DNA of 64,000 bases from Melampsora larici-populina 98AG31 (GCF_000204055.1 NW_006768825.1:1-64000), one strand, 5' to 3'; numbered from the stretch's first letter, positions 10,597 to 22,753 are shown. Program-made: numbers and translations. Notes: generated from the sequence alone by a model not told the origin.

Positions 10597-11645
10597 ATGC
10601 CGAACCGTTAGGACCTCTCAGACCTCCATCTTCTTCCAACTCAACCTCTTCTGGTACCGTTAACCGATTTGCTACTCCTACATGACCCACTCATCGATCT
10701 GAGAGTTGGAATGCAGGTATCAAACTTGTTGCTTCTTGTCCTCAACCTCTGCTGTGTGGTATTCCTTCTCATCAACCTTGACTTGCACTCTTGTTTTTTT
10801 AAATTGATCCTGTTCATATTCACATCCTGTCTATTTAACCATCCGCTTCCTTTTCAGTTTATATTTACGCCCCTGTTACTTTCAAATACTTTTACGACTG
10901 ACATTGTGATGACTACTATCCCACCCAATCACATAGCTCAACAAGATTGTACTATCCTTCTACCCAGTCTCATCTGGGCTTTTCGTTTGATGACTTTCTT
11001 ATGGTCATCATACCCTTTTCAAATCTCTTACACATCGCTTTTCTAATCACTCTTGACTATCAACTACTCTCACCTTACCACCACCAGCAACACCACACAG
11101 ACATCTGAACCCACCAAGCCAAAGAACGCAAGCAAGTCAAACGTTAACCAATCCAACCTCCATCCTACCACTTCTTCTCATCACTTTCTCTCGTCCTTCT
11201 ATAACGGTTCCTTTTTCCTACATCCTGAAGAAATACAGAAACACATTAAACTAAGATCTGTAGTTTTTTTTCTGTTTCTGGTCTGATATCATCACGTGCA
11301 CCTGAAGATCAATTAATCAAATCCTATCCTATCACCACATCTCACCACCTCTCACCTTGTTATAAACCTCAAATATCACGTTTACTTTTTGTTGTTGTTG
11401 TTTATCTCTGATTTAAATTTCAAACCTATTCTTAGTGTGTTGAAGATTTATATTTTCTTTTGATTGTGTGTTTATAATCCTTTTTTCTTTTACACTATTA
11501 AGTTTTTTTCCAAGAATGAATGAATGAATGAAATATATTTAGATGAATTTTGGTCTTGAAAAAAGTACATGCCAATCGAGTTGGAAAGATCAATGGGTTG
11601 GGGTTTGGATGGGAAGTGGTTGTGACTCTGAACCAGATAAGAATA
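10597..11645. other. No gene seen, 3' flank of synaptobrevin gene
   Basis: The stretch is pyrimidine- and CA-rich, with many TCAC/CCAC words and several T-runs (near 10795, 11265, 11485). The 125-codon ORF at 10669 is low-complexity and domain-free. I interpret the region as transcript tail and intergenic DNA. Confidence 0.4.
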
Positions 11646-11792
11646 GGGGCACATTCACTCAAGGAATTTCTGACCAGAAATCACATTCTGTAAATTTTTT
11701 TAATGCAACAATGAAACATGCACCACCAAATAGACACTTTAAATTTTGTAGAATGTGATTTCTCACCAGAAATTGCTTAAGTAAATGTACCC
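11646..11792. mobile_element. 147-bp MITE with about 40-bp inverted ends
   Basis: The left end GGGGCACATTCACTCAAGGA and the right end, read inward as GGGTACATTTACTTAAGCA, continue into near-identical inner arms (AATTTCTG..AGAAATCACATTCT) on both sides, leaving only about 50 bp of loop. The flanks ATA and TAA are compatible with a 3-bp target site. The inner arm motif GATTTCTC..GAGAAATC also occurs at the left end of the Harbinger element at 53963, so the two may be related. Confidence 0.7.
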
Positions 11793-12302
11793 TAAGTTAC
11801 AAGAAGTTATGAATCAAGATTGGAAGCAAGCTTGTAGAAAAATCTAAAAAGTGCTTTTTATCATTGATCTAGAACTGAGAATGTACAATGGCTAGCGGCA
11901 ACAACCAGTTTATTGAGTATTCTTTTTCAAAGAAGATTCACTGAGCTAGAAAACTCATTCAGATTGGGAGATGGGATAATTTTTAGGGTGCTCTTGTTGA
12001 AAGATATTCATAAATTGATCCTCAGTAAAATAGGTCTTTTCATAAAAAGATATTCTATAGAACCAAGACAAATGAAACGATCTTCAATTTTAATTATCCA
12101 AACCCAAGAAATCAAAGTCCATTTCATGCTACATATGTATGTCATAGAGAAACAAGATGAATTTTGGTCTTCTTGCAATTGCCCATTTATACTAAAAGAT
12201 GATTATCCAAATCAATTCTTGAACATAAGAGAAACTTCTAGACAAGACTGGATGCAAACCTTTTTCAAGGCTTTGTGTCTGCACAGCAATTCTGTGGTCA
12301 GT
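11793..12302. other. No gene supported
   Basis: A 167-codon ORF (11913-12416) crosses into the GC-rich MITE at 12303 and has no recognisable domain. It is probably fortuitous. Confidence 0.4.
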
Positions 12303-12665
12303 CAACACCGCAAGCACTACGCAACGCAATGGATTCCGACCTATTTCCATTGCGTTGCGCAGTTGGCGCATTATTACGCTACGCAACCCCTCCGCAATGG
12401 GGTGTTTTTTTTCTAACTTGCCGTTGCGGAGCGGTCCGGAAGATATTGCGGAAAATGTGCAATATTGCCCTATTTCCGCAATATTTGCCCTAAATAACCG
12501 TCAAAAACCGACCGCAATTGCAGTGCGGGTTTCTGACCAAGGGGTTTTTTGAACCCGGATTGCGGAGCGCTGGCACCGCACTATATTGTGTTGCTATTGT
12601 GGCGCCCAAAAGCGCTACACAACCGCACCACAACTGCAACATAGTGCGGTGCTCTTGCGGTATTG
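12303..12665. mobile_element. hAT-like MITE, CAAYACCGCAAG ends
   Basis: Begins CAACACCGCAAG and ends CTTGCGGTATTG, i.e. inverted ends CAAYACCGCAAG. GGTCAGT lies directly outside each end (12296-12302 and 12666-12672); with the next base this gives a 7-of-8 match to an 8-bp duplication. The interior is strikingly GC-rich for this window and packed with CCGCAAT, GCGGAG and TTGCG words. ORFs on both strands across it are shadows of this composition. The 8-bp TSD and dense subterminal motifs suggest a hAT-type non-autonomous element. Confidence 0.75.
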
Positions 12666-14618
12666 GGTCAGTTTCAAACAAGTAGATTTAGCAATTGATA
12701 CTGGAGGCCCAAAAATTTGAGTGGCACTTCTGAGGACCTCAGAAAAGGTAAGTGTAGCACAGAGTGCGTAGGAAAGTGAGTTGGTGTGATATTTTTTTGG
12801 TCAAGAAACTGTTTATGAATGTTTTCAATGACAAAATTAAGATCACATGAAGACAAAGAAGCATAACACAAATATGAAAACAACAAACGGGACATATGCA
12901 TATGTCACAAGAATAAAGAATAAGAAAAAAACAAGGAAATCTTGTGGTAAAGACGGGATGAGGTGGGTAGTTATAGAAAAGACAGACAAGCTAGGCATTT
13001 ACTATTGAAGTCACTAGAGGGATTTGTGACCTTTTTTTGAGACGCAATCAAGTGCCTTGTCTACCTTGCTGAACAAGAAAGGCAGGGGAACACCTTGTCT
13101 CTGCAATATGAGGTTGCCAACCAAGGTCTCAATAGTTTTGGGGTGCATGGAGGCTTGGTTAGCAGCACCAACCTGCCCAGCCACTATGAGAAGACATTCA
13201 CCAGGAGAAAATACTCAGTATACTCAATAATACTCACTTTACTGAGTAAACTCATACTCACTCCTGCATCCCTAATGAGAACAAGAGGCAATCAGGAGAA
13301 CCCTGACAGTACTGTCAGGCCACTGACAGTCAGGCCTTTCAGTGACCTGTCGCACTCACGTCACAGCCAACATATAAATTTCACTTGTAGTTCTTGCACA
13401 CCACATCCCCAATGAAATCTTTGTGCTCTTTCATTCAGGCGTACTGATTTGATCTTGGATCACATCCACTCATCAGCTATTGTGGAGTTGGATGAGGATT
13501 GGGAAAAACCAAAGTGGTCTTTTGTCATTTATGTTCACCATACACTTTTGGTCTTGAACGTGAACTTAGGCCCGACACCATCTTTCTCTATGATTGATCA
13601 GTAGGATTACTCAAAACCAAAGTGGTCTTTTGTCATTTATGTTCACCATACACTTTTGGTCTTGAACGTGAACTTAGGCCCAACACCATCTTTCTCTATG
13701 ATTGATCAGTAGGATTACTCAAAACCAAACAAATCATCAGTCATGTGATTCAAATGGTCAAGACCCAAGAACTCAATTTGTAATGGATTGATGATTTTAG
13801 GTGTGTATTGGCCTTCAAAGACAAATCAGCTGCTATTGAGGCTTTTACTACTTTACTTTTGTAACCAGATGAGGTTTGAAGGAGAAAACAGATTTGCAGA
13901 GGCCATTGATTTCTTATCTTGTGTACCACGCTGTTCCAAGCAGGACATCCTTTCTGCTGCTGCTGAATTTGTTTCTCCTCTCAGGCCTTCAAAACCACTT
14001 GCCTCCAGTCTATTTGAAACAAATAACCCCATTTACCTAGTTCTTCAATTCTTCAAAGTAAATCAAGTTCTTAGATCAAATTGATTTGATGCTCAAGCTC
14101 TCTTCTTTCAATCATTCCATTGCAAAGAATTTATTGTTTTGATGGTAAGAGGGTGTGTTGTAGAACTGTGTGGAGTGAGGAGAGATTGAGTCAAGGTTTT
14201 TTCAGGGTGACAATGAATGGTGAAAGGGTGATTCACCGGATCAGTCTTTTGTCTGTCAACCAGGTGCCAACAGGAAGGACAGACAATGCAACAGGTCAAG
14301 ATCAACATTTCTGTAGTGTCTTATGACCCATGAGTTCATGGGTTGTAGGAGGCCCTGACAGTCAGTGTCAGTGTCAGACCCTGACAGTCACGGCTCTCCC
14401 GGTGGCTGTGACCTCTGGATGCAATTCCATCTGCATCTTGCCCCACACCCACTTTGTGGCACTGGCAGGCTAAACCAGGGCGAGTTTACACTGACTCAAC
14501 AATCATAATAATTTGGGTCTCCAGCTAAAAGGTGCTGTGATTGCGGTTGGAATACCACGGCTCAAAAGCCTGAATTACAGAGGGGGGATGTTTTGCTTCT
14601 TTGTGTAAATACAACCAT
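12666..14618. other. Gene-free stretch with CTGACAGT clusters and a tandem duplication
   Basis: No gene is supported. Two clusters of CTGACAGT/ACTGTCAG words (about 13311-13351 and 14350-14395) face each other about 1 kb apart and could be subterminal repeats of an old element. The 98-codon ORF at 13788 (FEGENRFAEAIDFL) has no known motif. Confidence 0.4.
13505..13720. repeat. 108-bp unit in tandem, two copies
   Basis: Units at 13505-13612 and 13613-13720, both starting AAAACCAAAGTGGTC, differ at only about one base (GCCCGACACC versus GCCCAACACC), so the duplication is recent. The difference is again CG to CA. Confidence 0.9.
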
Positions 14619-16428
14619 CACAGCCCCCATCTACTAGGCTCTGGCAGGCCAGAGCCTACCACTGACTCCATGAAAGATTCATGAAAGATTTAGAAAGATT
14701 TCAAAATGACTTCAACATAATATCATGTGAGGCCATTTGCCTGTCAAACCACCAAAATTCTGATGTCATCATACAACATCGTAAATATGTACAAACCTGC
14801 TCCTGTATTCACAGATCAAGAACATATAGTCTATTAAACTTTATCATGTAAATTGACTGAGTTATTGAGGTTTGAAAAAAAATCACGGATAAAAAATACT
14901 ATTCTTGTACTATACAGAAGACTTGGATCTTGAATATCTTCAACATTTGTCAAAATACAAATACATTAAATTTGATAATCTTCTCTGCATTATGTTTCTC
15001 CACATTTATGTTCCCTACAGCCTTTGTCCATGGGTAGTATTTTTATATGTAATTGCTGATTATATACAGAAGATGGATTTTTTGAAGGTCTTTGACCTTG
15101 GGGCAAATTGTGATGAAATGCAGGGCACAAATTAGGCTCAAATGGACTGATATGATTGTAAATAAAAATTTCCAAAAGTCTCTGCCATCATTTTATTCAT
15201 ATCCTTACTAGAATCAACAAATCAAGGAAAGATTGAACTGCTCATGTAGAATTCACAATTACATATAGAAATATGCCTTTTGGACAAAGGCTGCACAGAA
15301 CAAAAATGTAGAAAGGTGTATTTTCAAGTGGAATATAAAATTTATTTTATATGTATATTCATAAAGATTCAAGATATCCAAGATCCCAGTGTTGTGTATA
15401 GTACAAAAATAGTATTTTTTATCTGTTTTTTTTTCAAACCTCAATAACTCAGTCAATTTACATGATAAAGTTTAATATACTATAGGAGCGCACTATTTGG
15501 GGCCCGGTTTAAAATTTCCCGATGCCCACTTTTTTCTTGGTACTCCAAGCCAAATTATTAAAACCGGGCTATGATATCTGGAAACCAGGCAGTAATTATT
15601 ATTCTCTCCCTCGATTGCTCACATCTCTCTCTCAATTGGCCATCTCACTCACTTACCTCCTGAACCAAAGTCAACATACATATTGTTCTGGGCAGCTATC
15701 CATCAGAACACTCAACAGGATCTTAATGATTACCTCCAGAAGTTAGTTCAAACTCCATGGCATCAAATCTACATTTGAATTTCCCGTTTGGACAACATGG
15801 CCATTACCTCGGTTTTATATGTTACATCTCCAATCTATCTCATTTCCTTTTCCTTTTGTTAGATTTCTCTATCTTCATAAGCTCGCTTTTGGGGCTCCTA
15901 AACCCGCTTTGGTGATGAACATTTATATGAAGAAAACACATATTTTGTGGTGTAGTAAAGTTTACACGTTGTTGAGGGATGTTGATGAGCGATTTGAGTG
16001 TGCAGTGTGAAACTTCTAAGAGATAAGAAAGAACAGACAAGAATTTTGTCGAGATGAACATTTATGAGGAGAGGATTGATTGATGAGGAGAATTGAATTT
16101 GAAAAAAGGAATTGACTGATGAAACCGGTTTGAAATCGGGCTACAAAAAAATACCAAATTTGAAAACTGGGATTTGTGTTTTGGAAACCGGGTGGGTGCC
16201 AAATAGTGTGATCCTATACTATATACTCTTGATCTGCGAATACAGGAGCAGGTGTGTACAGATTTATGATGTCATATGATGACATTGGAATTTTGGTGGT
16301 CTGACAGGCAAATGGCCCCACATGATATTATGTTGAAGTCATTTTGAAATCTTTCTGAATCTTTCATGAATCTTTCATGAAGTTGTGGTAGTCTCTGGCC
16401 TGCCAGAGCCTAGTAGCTGGGGGCTGTG
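14619..16428. mobile_element. TIR element with long arms, hosting a nested element
   Basis: The left end CACAGCCCCCATCTACTAGG and the right end, read inward as CACAGCCCCCAGCTACTAGG, open inverted arms of about 320 bp (14619-14940 against 16428 down to about 15360, not counting the insertion). The arms share GGCTCTGGCAGGCCAGAG, AAAGATTTCAAAATGACTTC and ACTCAGTCAATTTAC. A second element is inserted in the right arm at 15485-16214. No transposase is encoded, so it is non-autonomous. A diverged relative lies at 7645-8791. Confidence 0.8.
15485..16214. mobile_element. Nested 730-bp element with 9-bp target duplication
   Basis: Inverted ends GGAGCGCACTATTTGG and GGATCACACTATTTGG (right end read inward) bound a 730-bp insertion. 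TATACTATA stands directly on both sides (15476-15484 and 16215-16223). The opposite arm of the host element, around 14830, has the same context with only one copy of the duplicated bases, i.e. the empty site. A 9-bp duplication with such ends fits the Mutator-like group. The interior has no convincing ORF, so it moved non-autonomously. Confidence 0.85.
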
Positions 16429-17157
16429 CCTACACCTACATGGGGCGTGTTGGTGAGTCAAATAGCAAGGGCCCAGAGAAAAACCTTGGACAAGGTCTGT
16501 CCAAGGATTTGCCTCCAATGATGCCTCAGATCTCTCCACCTTAGGCACCTATGTTGGCAGTGCCTCTGTGGTTTAAGGCCTTCAAACACTTTCAAAATTC
16601 AATTTTATTTGTCACTTGGGATTTTATGCACTGGAGCTCAAAATTTCATGATTTTCACAGCTTTGGGGACACTTTTCAACAAGAATCTCCTTACAAAAAT
16701 CCATTCACATTACCACATCATACAATATAATGAGGGACTATATATGATGATGTGTGCTGTGAGAATATGTGTCTATTTCTACTAAGGGCTTACAGTGTGA
16801 CCTATAATGAAAAGATGAGATTTCAAGGTATGATGAAATTGGTATAAAATTAGTGAACTACCAAAACAATACTGGATCATATGTAGGTTTGAAGAGAGGA
16901 TCATATTGATTTTTCTTGAATTACAAGGCCAGTGAACATGGTAAAGAACAAGTTCCCAAAACTATTCAACCTTATAAGGGCATGTGTAAAAAATGGGGGG
17001 TTTGGGAAGGTTCATATATTCCTTTTCTTTGATACAAGTCCATGGTTTGGGGTGGCTCAGCTCACTTGCTACTCATCACAATTCATGAATCTCCAAAAAT
17101 TGTCCTGAAAAAGAATCATTGAAACAAATATCAGTCAAAGTATCTGTGATGATACAA
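16429..17157. other. No gene seen; contains a MITE remnant
   Basis: Positions 16471-16559 are a truncated right half of the 198-bp MITE found at 21663 and 58873 (shared CAAGGTCTGTCCAAGGATTT, ending GTTGGCAGTGCC). The rest is AT-rich without recognisable content and forms the downstream flank of the minus-strand gene at 17158. Confidence 0.5.
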
Positions 17158-17577
17158 TTAAGATAAGGTCTCATACTCTCTGAAACTGCCTTTGAGATAT
17201 TTTTTCAAGCAAACTAGCATTGCAATAAAAAGGCCCATCCCAACCGCACAACCTCCAATGATCATTGGGATGTTCAAACCATCATCTGAGCTATCGTTGC
17301 CATCCATCTCCTGCATTTGTCTCCCATGATTTGTGAGATAGGATTGAGGATCATAATTCTTTTCTACCATTGCTTTAACTTGAGCTGCCTCTTTCATCAT
17401 CTGATTGTATTGTTGGATGGTAGGTGTGTATACCACACCAGTTGATTCAAACGGTTTTTGGCTAGCTAATTCACTTGGTTTGGCATAGGTGGCCATCTCA
17501 ATTTGGCGGAGCACAGGACTAGAAGCAGTGTGATCCATGAGCATATTGATGGTTAAAAAGATCTGTCCAAATCTCAT
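17158..17577 (-). CDS. Small predicted membrane protein, 139 aa
   Basis: One uninterrupted frame from ATG 17577 to 17158. The start MRFGQIFLTINMLM is weakly hydrophobic and could be a poor signal sequence. The middle is hydrophilic (AQVKAMVEKNYDPQSYL, MQEMDGNDSSDDG). Near residue 102 one strong membrane segment (IPMIIGGCAVGMGLFIAMLV) is followed by a basic-then-polar tail (CLKKYLKGSFREYETLS). The layout resembles a single-pass type I protein with a short cytosolic tail. No family is recognised. There could be further exons upstream; a GTGAG lies near the ATG on the minus strand. Confidence 0.5.
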   Translation of the reverse strand: MRFGQIFLTINMLMDHTASSPVLRQIEMATYAKPSELASQKPFESTGVVYTPTIQQYNQMMKEAAQVKAMVEKNYDPQSYLTNHGRQMQEMDGNDSSDDGLNIPMIIGGCAVGMGLFIAMLVCLKKYLKGSFREYETLS

Positions 17578-19107
17578 CTTGGTGAGTCTGTTGAATCAAT
17601 ACAGAAATGTCAGCACCCAAGCTTGATGAAATTTAAAGCCTCTGACTAGTATCATAGATTGGGAATCAAAGAATGGAAATGTATTAAAGGTTTACTGTAA
17701 AGGTTTACTGTGATAGATCAACTAAGACAGATTGATATAAACTATTATCCTTTGGGCACAGCTGATAGAGATAGGGAATAAGAAGGTCTCAAGAATATCT
17801 TCAGGACAAGAATATTGGAAGAAAATCTCATCTAGAATGCCTGTCTAACAATTGAAAGAATCTTGATATATGGTAAAGCAATAGAAAGAAAGAGAAGAAG
17901 TTTAGGCAAACCCAAAAATCACCCACCAAACAAGATTCTTGTAGCTCAAATGGATTTATATCAAGCTTTAGACTAATCAAAAGTTTGAAGCAGTAGTAAA
18001 AGATTGTATTAACAGATGATAAAGAGGTAAAAGGTAAGGATATAAGCAAGTAGTGGCTTGGAAGAAACTTCCCAAGTGAGAGATTAGTTACCTCTTTATA
18101 CTTTATTATATTACATAACACTGTCTCCTCAAACTGGTCTGAACCTGTTGAAACCTTTATTTCCAAGGAGGGGGGCCAAAAAAAAGAGAGCTTATATTTC
18201 CCGCGCGCATAGATCGATGATATTTGATCTCAAACTTTCACTCAACATGCAATTACAAAATTTACTCAACTTTTCATCACTTTCTGATTTGAGATCAAGC
18301 GCTTATGTTCATATTCTTTTGACAGAAAAATCAATTTAAATGTTATTCTACACATATATTGATGATATTTGATGTGAAACCTTAACTCAATACGCAATCA
18401 AAAATTTACTCAACTTTTCATCACTTTCTGATTTGAGATCAAGTGTGTATATTGCATTGGTAAAAAAAGTCCGTGTAAATATCATTCTAGCACCTTTAAT
18501 CAATCTCAAAACATTTCACAATTCAATTTATCTCTGTATTCAACTCAGAGTTCAGGTACAATCCCATTTTGGCCAGGTGTCACAATTCCTTAACCTGTCT
18601 GACTATGAGTCAAGCACAGATTCACAAACATATGTGAATAATGGGTTTGTGATCAAAATAAGAAAAAGCTTTGAACAGATGATCTTTATTTCACAACACA
18701 TACAAATTCACCAGAAAGCAAACAAAAAAGGGAAACAGAAAATAGTAGAAACATACCTATGAGTCAAACACAGATTCAAAAACATACATAAGTAATGGTT
18801 TGGTGATCAAAATAAGAAAAGGCTTTGAACAGATGATGTTCTAGCCAAGTGCTGAAACATAGGTGAATTGATAGTCAGGAACACAATAACTAGATGAAGG
18901 AGTTAACACACACAAAATTTACTTATCATTCAAGTTAAAGGCAAACCGTCTTCGCCGGCAAAAATCAACAAAACTCCCAATCAGTACTTTCAATTTGGAG
19001 GTTTACGCATCCTTTGAGTAAAATCCCTGGCTCACACATTCACCTCATTGTCCATTGTCAAGCTCCCATCAGATCACCTGAGCACATTATCTCAATTCAA
19101 CTCCATC
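17578..19107. other. Gene-free stretch with imperfect direct repeats
   Basis: Upstream flank of the 17158 gene, then repeats (see 18210). Short ORFs at 17828 and 18433 are low-complexity and domain-free. Confidence 0.4.
18210..18850. repeat. Two sets of imperfect direct repeats
   Basis: About 140-bp units at 18216-18345 and 18358-18490 share TTACTCAACTTTTCATCACT and TTCTGATTTGAGATCAAG. A second pair, near 18605-18690 and 18762-18840, shares GATCAAAATAAGAAAA and GCTTTGAACAGATGAT. Spacing suggests successive local duplications in AT-rich DNA. Confidence 0.7.
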
Positions 19108-19115
19108 CTTCAATC

Positions 19116-20069
19116 AATACCGGAACCACTCCGCAACTTTTAGCGGTGTTGGAGCGGTATTGGAGCAATTTCAACACCGCTATATTCACCACTATATATA
19201 GTGGTGGATCCACTCCGCCATCCGGATGCCAAAAATCCTATATTGGAATGGCCGCTCCAATACGGGCCGGGTCCAAGCTTTGTCCGATATGTATTGGTTA
19301 AAGCTATTCACTTTAAGTTCTCATATACCACAGACAATTATCAAACAAAGCATCCACCACCAAAGAACACCCCATCACAAAACCTCCCAAAATCTCACTA
19401 CATCACTCACATACAGTGATTCTTGAACAGATCTGTATCAGGAATAACACCAATCTTCCTTTGAAGAAACCATTGCTTCAAGAATAACACATTCCCCAGA
19501 TCAAACCTTCTGAACAGAACAAATTGTCATCTCAATTTTAATCACTTGATCAAATTTCAAAAGCTTTTCTTTACCTCATTAAAGTTATTTATAAAATTCA
19601 ATGTGATTCAATCAAATTTTCTCATATGAAGTCTCCTTTTTATTTGTTTCAAAAACTCATTAATGAACAATCTAAAACTCATTGGATTCATATTCAAGAA
19701 CTTCAACTTTTGATTCAGCTTTGAAGCTTATAGAAGAAGGAAACCATTGATTTACTGGACCAGCTCACGACCACGAAGCGCAAAAACATTGTAAGTTGAA
19801 ATTAATTGATTAGGCTTTGATCTATTGATTTTTCTCTCATTTGTCTTTGTACCTAGGCCTGGTTGGTGTCCACGTAGCATCTCTTTAAAAACCATGGTTT
19901 TTTTATTATTCTTGGTCCTGTGCCATATCGCCGCTATACAGCAGTATCAGAGCGGTTTCCCCTGAGAGAAAACGATATCGGTGTGATATTGTTTCACTCA
20001 TAGCAGTCATACGGCTCCAACACAAAGATGAGGCAAAATCCATATTGTATTGGAGCGGTTCCGGTATTG
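19116..20069. mobile_element. hAT-like MITE, CAATACCGGAACC ends, 8-bp TSD
   Basis: Starts CAATACCGGAACC and ends GGTTCCGGTATTG, perfect inverted ends of 13 bp. CTTCAATC lies on both sides (19108-19115 and 20070-20077), an exact 8-bp duplication that shares the first C with the element. GC-rich words (ACCGCT, GGAGCGGT, CCGCTCC) are concentrated near both ends, while the middle is AT-rich and has no transposase. It belongs with 12303 and 52172 by its ends. Confidence 0.85.
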
Positions 20070-20077
20070 CTTCAATC

Positions 20078-21660
20078 CACTTCAACTTCAATCATCAAAT
20101 ATAATCAGGAACTCACTCCAATATTGACACTGTACCTTCTTCATTGAGTCTCATTCAGCTCCTTATCTCAGCCAATCAAAGGCCATGACCAAACTACTTG
20201 ACTCATCATATCTTCAAATGATCAATAAATTCCAACCTCTTCTCACAAATGAACATCCATGTGACCAATTGCTTCAGCTTCACTTTAATTATCTAACTTG
20301 GCTCATTATGAAAATGAACTCACAGGCACATCAGATGGCAATTCATGGTGAATGGTAATCTTCAACACTGAAAGCTTCTTTACCAATAACGTTTAGGGTC
20401 AACTTAGGATAGAATGTACACAGATATACAAATAGAGATAAGGTGATAGGGTATTACTATTCATCAAATGATCAACACTCAAAACGGTCAACAAGAAATC
20501 AAATCAAGAAATGTCAAGGTAATCAAACAAATCATCAAGAACAATTGATATCTTATTATACCTGATCCATACTATTCTTATCATCATCCATCCATCCATC
20601 CATCCCTCAGTTAGAATGATTCAAAACAATTCAACAACACTGTCAATTTTCAAACAAATCTCAATCTCAACTTCATTTACTTCAACTGCTTCAACTGCTT
20701 CTTCTTCTTCATCTACACATCAAAATCAACTTACAACCATCAACAACAACCATAACTCATTTTCTTCATTACCACATGATATCTTTAAAATCACCAGTGA
20801 AGAAATCACTGCCCAATATACTGTTAGTCTTTGATCTATCTCTCTTTCTGCCTTGCTGCCCCAAGACAGACACTCACCTCTTTATGAACAGTTTGAAACA
20901 AAATTGGTTATGGGAATTGGGGTTTGATTTGGTGCTTTGAACAATCAAAATCAAACAACATTAAAAAAACTTACCCAGTAAAGCAGTTCATTGTGATCAA
21001 AGTTCAAATACTACCAAAGCTTGTGTGACATCTGTGGTAGCTTGATGGAATGAATTCAAGTTGAGTTGTTTTCTTTTCAACTTTTCTAAACCTTGATCAA
21101 ACCGCTGAAATATCTTTCAATCATCTTAACTAACTTTTTTGTTGTTTCATTATCTTTTTTTGTAGGACATCACATAGATTTGAATCCAATCTATCTCCCA
21201 ATGTTCTTGGGATTCCATGATTTATTAATACTCCTTCTTTTGCAATCCTTACTATGGCTTTTCATCCTGATCTTTTACCCTTTGGAAACTGAATCAAATC
21301 CTAAAACTTCACCTTATTCATGTGGTCTACTTCTGGGTGTTGAATTCTTACTGCATCCTCATATTACTCATAATGATATTGAACCGGCTGAAGTCGTCAT
21401 TGGCAAACAAGATCAACATGTTTTCATTGAATTTTGGGTCTACACGCCACACCGTTGCTTCACAGGTCACATCAAAGGCAGATGATGGATTCACAGGAGG
21501 TGAGTGGAAGGAAGGACTGATCTACAAGGAACCAGGATGATTCAAGACACCACCTGTATTTCTATTTTTCAAATTTGAAGGAGTAGTGAGTTCTGACTTT
21601 GATTATCATACTTTCTCATCAATCAATCATAGTTTGTCAATATCTTTTCTTTGATCTTCA
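20078..21660. other. No secure gene; possible coding remnants
   Basis: An ATG at 20616 opens a Ser/Thr-rich frame ending SLPHDIFKITSEEITAQY just before a GTTAGT donor-like site. A 130-codon frame at 21093-21485 has hydrophobic stretches (LLILLLLQSLLWLFILIFY). The two could be exons of one gene, but I could not join them convincingly. A TCCA microsatellite lies at about 20586-20604. Confidence 0.3.
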
Positions 21661-21662
21661 CC

Positions 21663-21860
21663 GCCAACATATTTACCTCGGATTACAAAATCCAAGGTAT
21701 CCTTGGATGCAAAACCTTGGACAGAAGATTCCCAAGGTTTTGATCCAAGGTAATTCTCAGAGCAAAAAAATCCCTCAGGTGAAAACCTTGAACAAGGTCT
21801 GTCCAAGGATTTGCCTCCGATGATGCCTTGGATTTCTCAACCCAAGGCATCTATGCTGGC
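21663..21860. mobile_element. 198-bp MITE rich in CCAAGG/CCTTGG
   Basis: The ends GCCAACATATTTACC and, read inward from the right, GCCAGCATAGATGCC agree at most positions. The interior is a series of CCAAGG/CCTTGG inverted words that could fold extensively. A copy of identical length lies at 58873-59070 and a 3' fragment at 16471-16559. Confidence 0.75.
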
Positions 21861-22017
21861 AGTGCTTCTCCCGATCTGCGGCAACTAACTTATGTCGAAT
21901 CTCACACTCCTGAGCTAACCAATCAATATAACCACCTGCTGATTCAGCCATTTCTTCAATTAGTCAAGCAGCACATCAAAGTAACCTAGCAGCAATCTCA
22001 CTGCGCAAAGTTGAAAG

Positions 22018-22753
22018 TGTTGGAATAAATTCTGTCAAGCTAATGTGGTCAAAACCACTGAGGCTAAAATAAGACAAGATTGAACAATAAAGGTTAGAGT
22101 GTCTCAGGTTTAGAAGGAATGGGATGAGAAGAATAGAAGAATAACATTACTTACAATGATCGAGAAGAAATGTTTCAACTGTAGTTTAAATGATTTATGG
22201 AAGAATTAGAAGGCATCATCCGCATTGGGATTTATGAATTAGTTTGTTTAGAAGATTGTTCTAGTAGTGTGGAGAAATAACGTTTGTAGACCAATGATAT
22301 TTTTCCTCATATACCCAGCTGTCTTGTCCTTTAAAATTCTTTTTCCCTCATCGTGGAATAGAATTTTAAAGGTCAGTAATTAATTAATTTGTTACATTTC
22401 TACATCAAGACTCTAACTAACTCCTTAATATTTTATATTGCCTTTTGTCTTCTGTATCTCTGTCTCTCTGATCTTTCTCTCATAGCTCTTTCTTTATCAT
22501 TATCCTCACCTATCCTTTTAGGTCAGTCGAGTTTAGAACTCGCTAGTCTTATCCTTGTCAGCCGTGTCTTGTCAACACCAGCTGAGGTTTTTCTTTAACC
22601 TTTATAAAGGTGTGTTGTATACATCTATTTTAGTCTCTTTTGTTTCTTTCCTTTTTTTTCCCCAGCTGAGGTTTTTCTCTAACCTTTATAAAGGTGTTAT
22701 TTCTGTTCCAGAGCTTAGAGCGTCGAGTCTCCGTCAAAGCTCAATTTCTTACA
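22018..22753 (+). repeat. 5' LTR of the copia element
   Basis: A 736-bp LTR with TG...CA ends. It contains a perfect hairpin CGAGTTTAGAACTCG (near 22528) and two copies of the stretch CAGCTGAGGTTTTTCT..AACCTTTATAAAGG (near 22579 and 22663). The TATAAAG in that stretch is a possible core promoter. Confidence 0.9.

Noticed and set aside
10669..11046. 125-codon ORF after the synaptobrevin gene
   Set aside because: Low-complexity Leu/Ser/Phe-rich translation of pyrimidine-rich flank, no domain.
12192..12681. Four overlapping ORFs on both strands
   Set aside because: They lie within the GC-rich hAT-like MITE, overlap each other in several frames and share no protein motif.
22389..22598. Small hydrophobic ORF in the copia LTR, repeated at 25708-25917
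   Set aside because: It lies in the LTR, upstream of the transcript body, and has no motif; its identity in both LTRs only reflects LTR identity.
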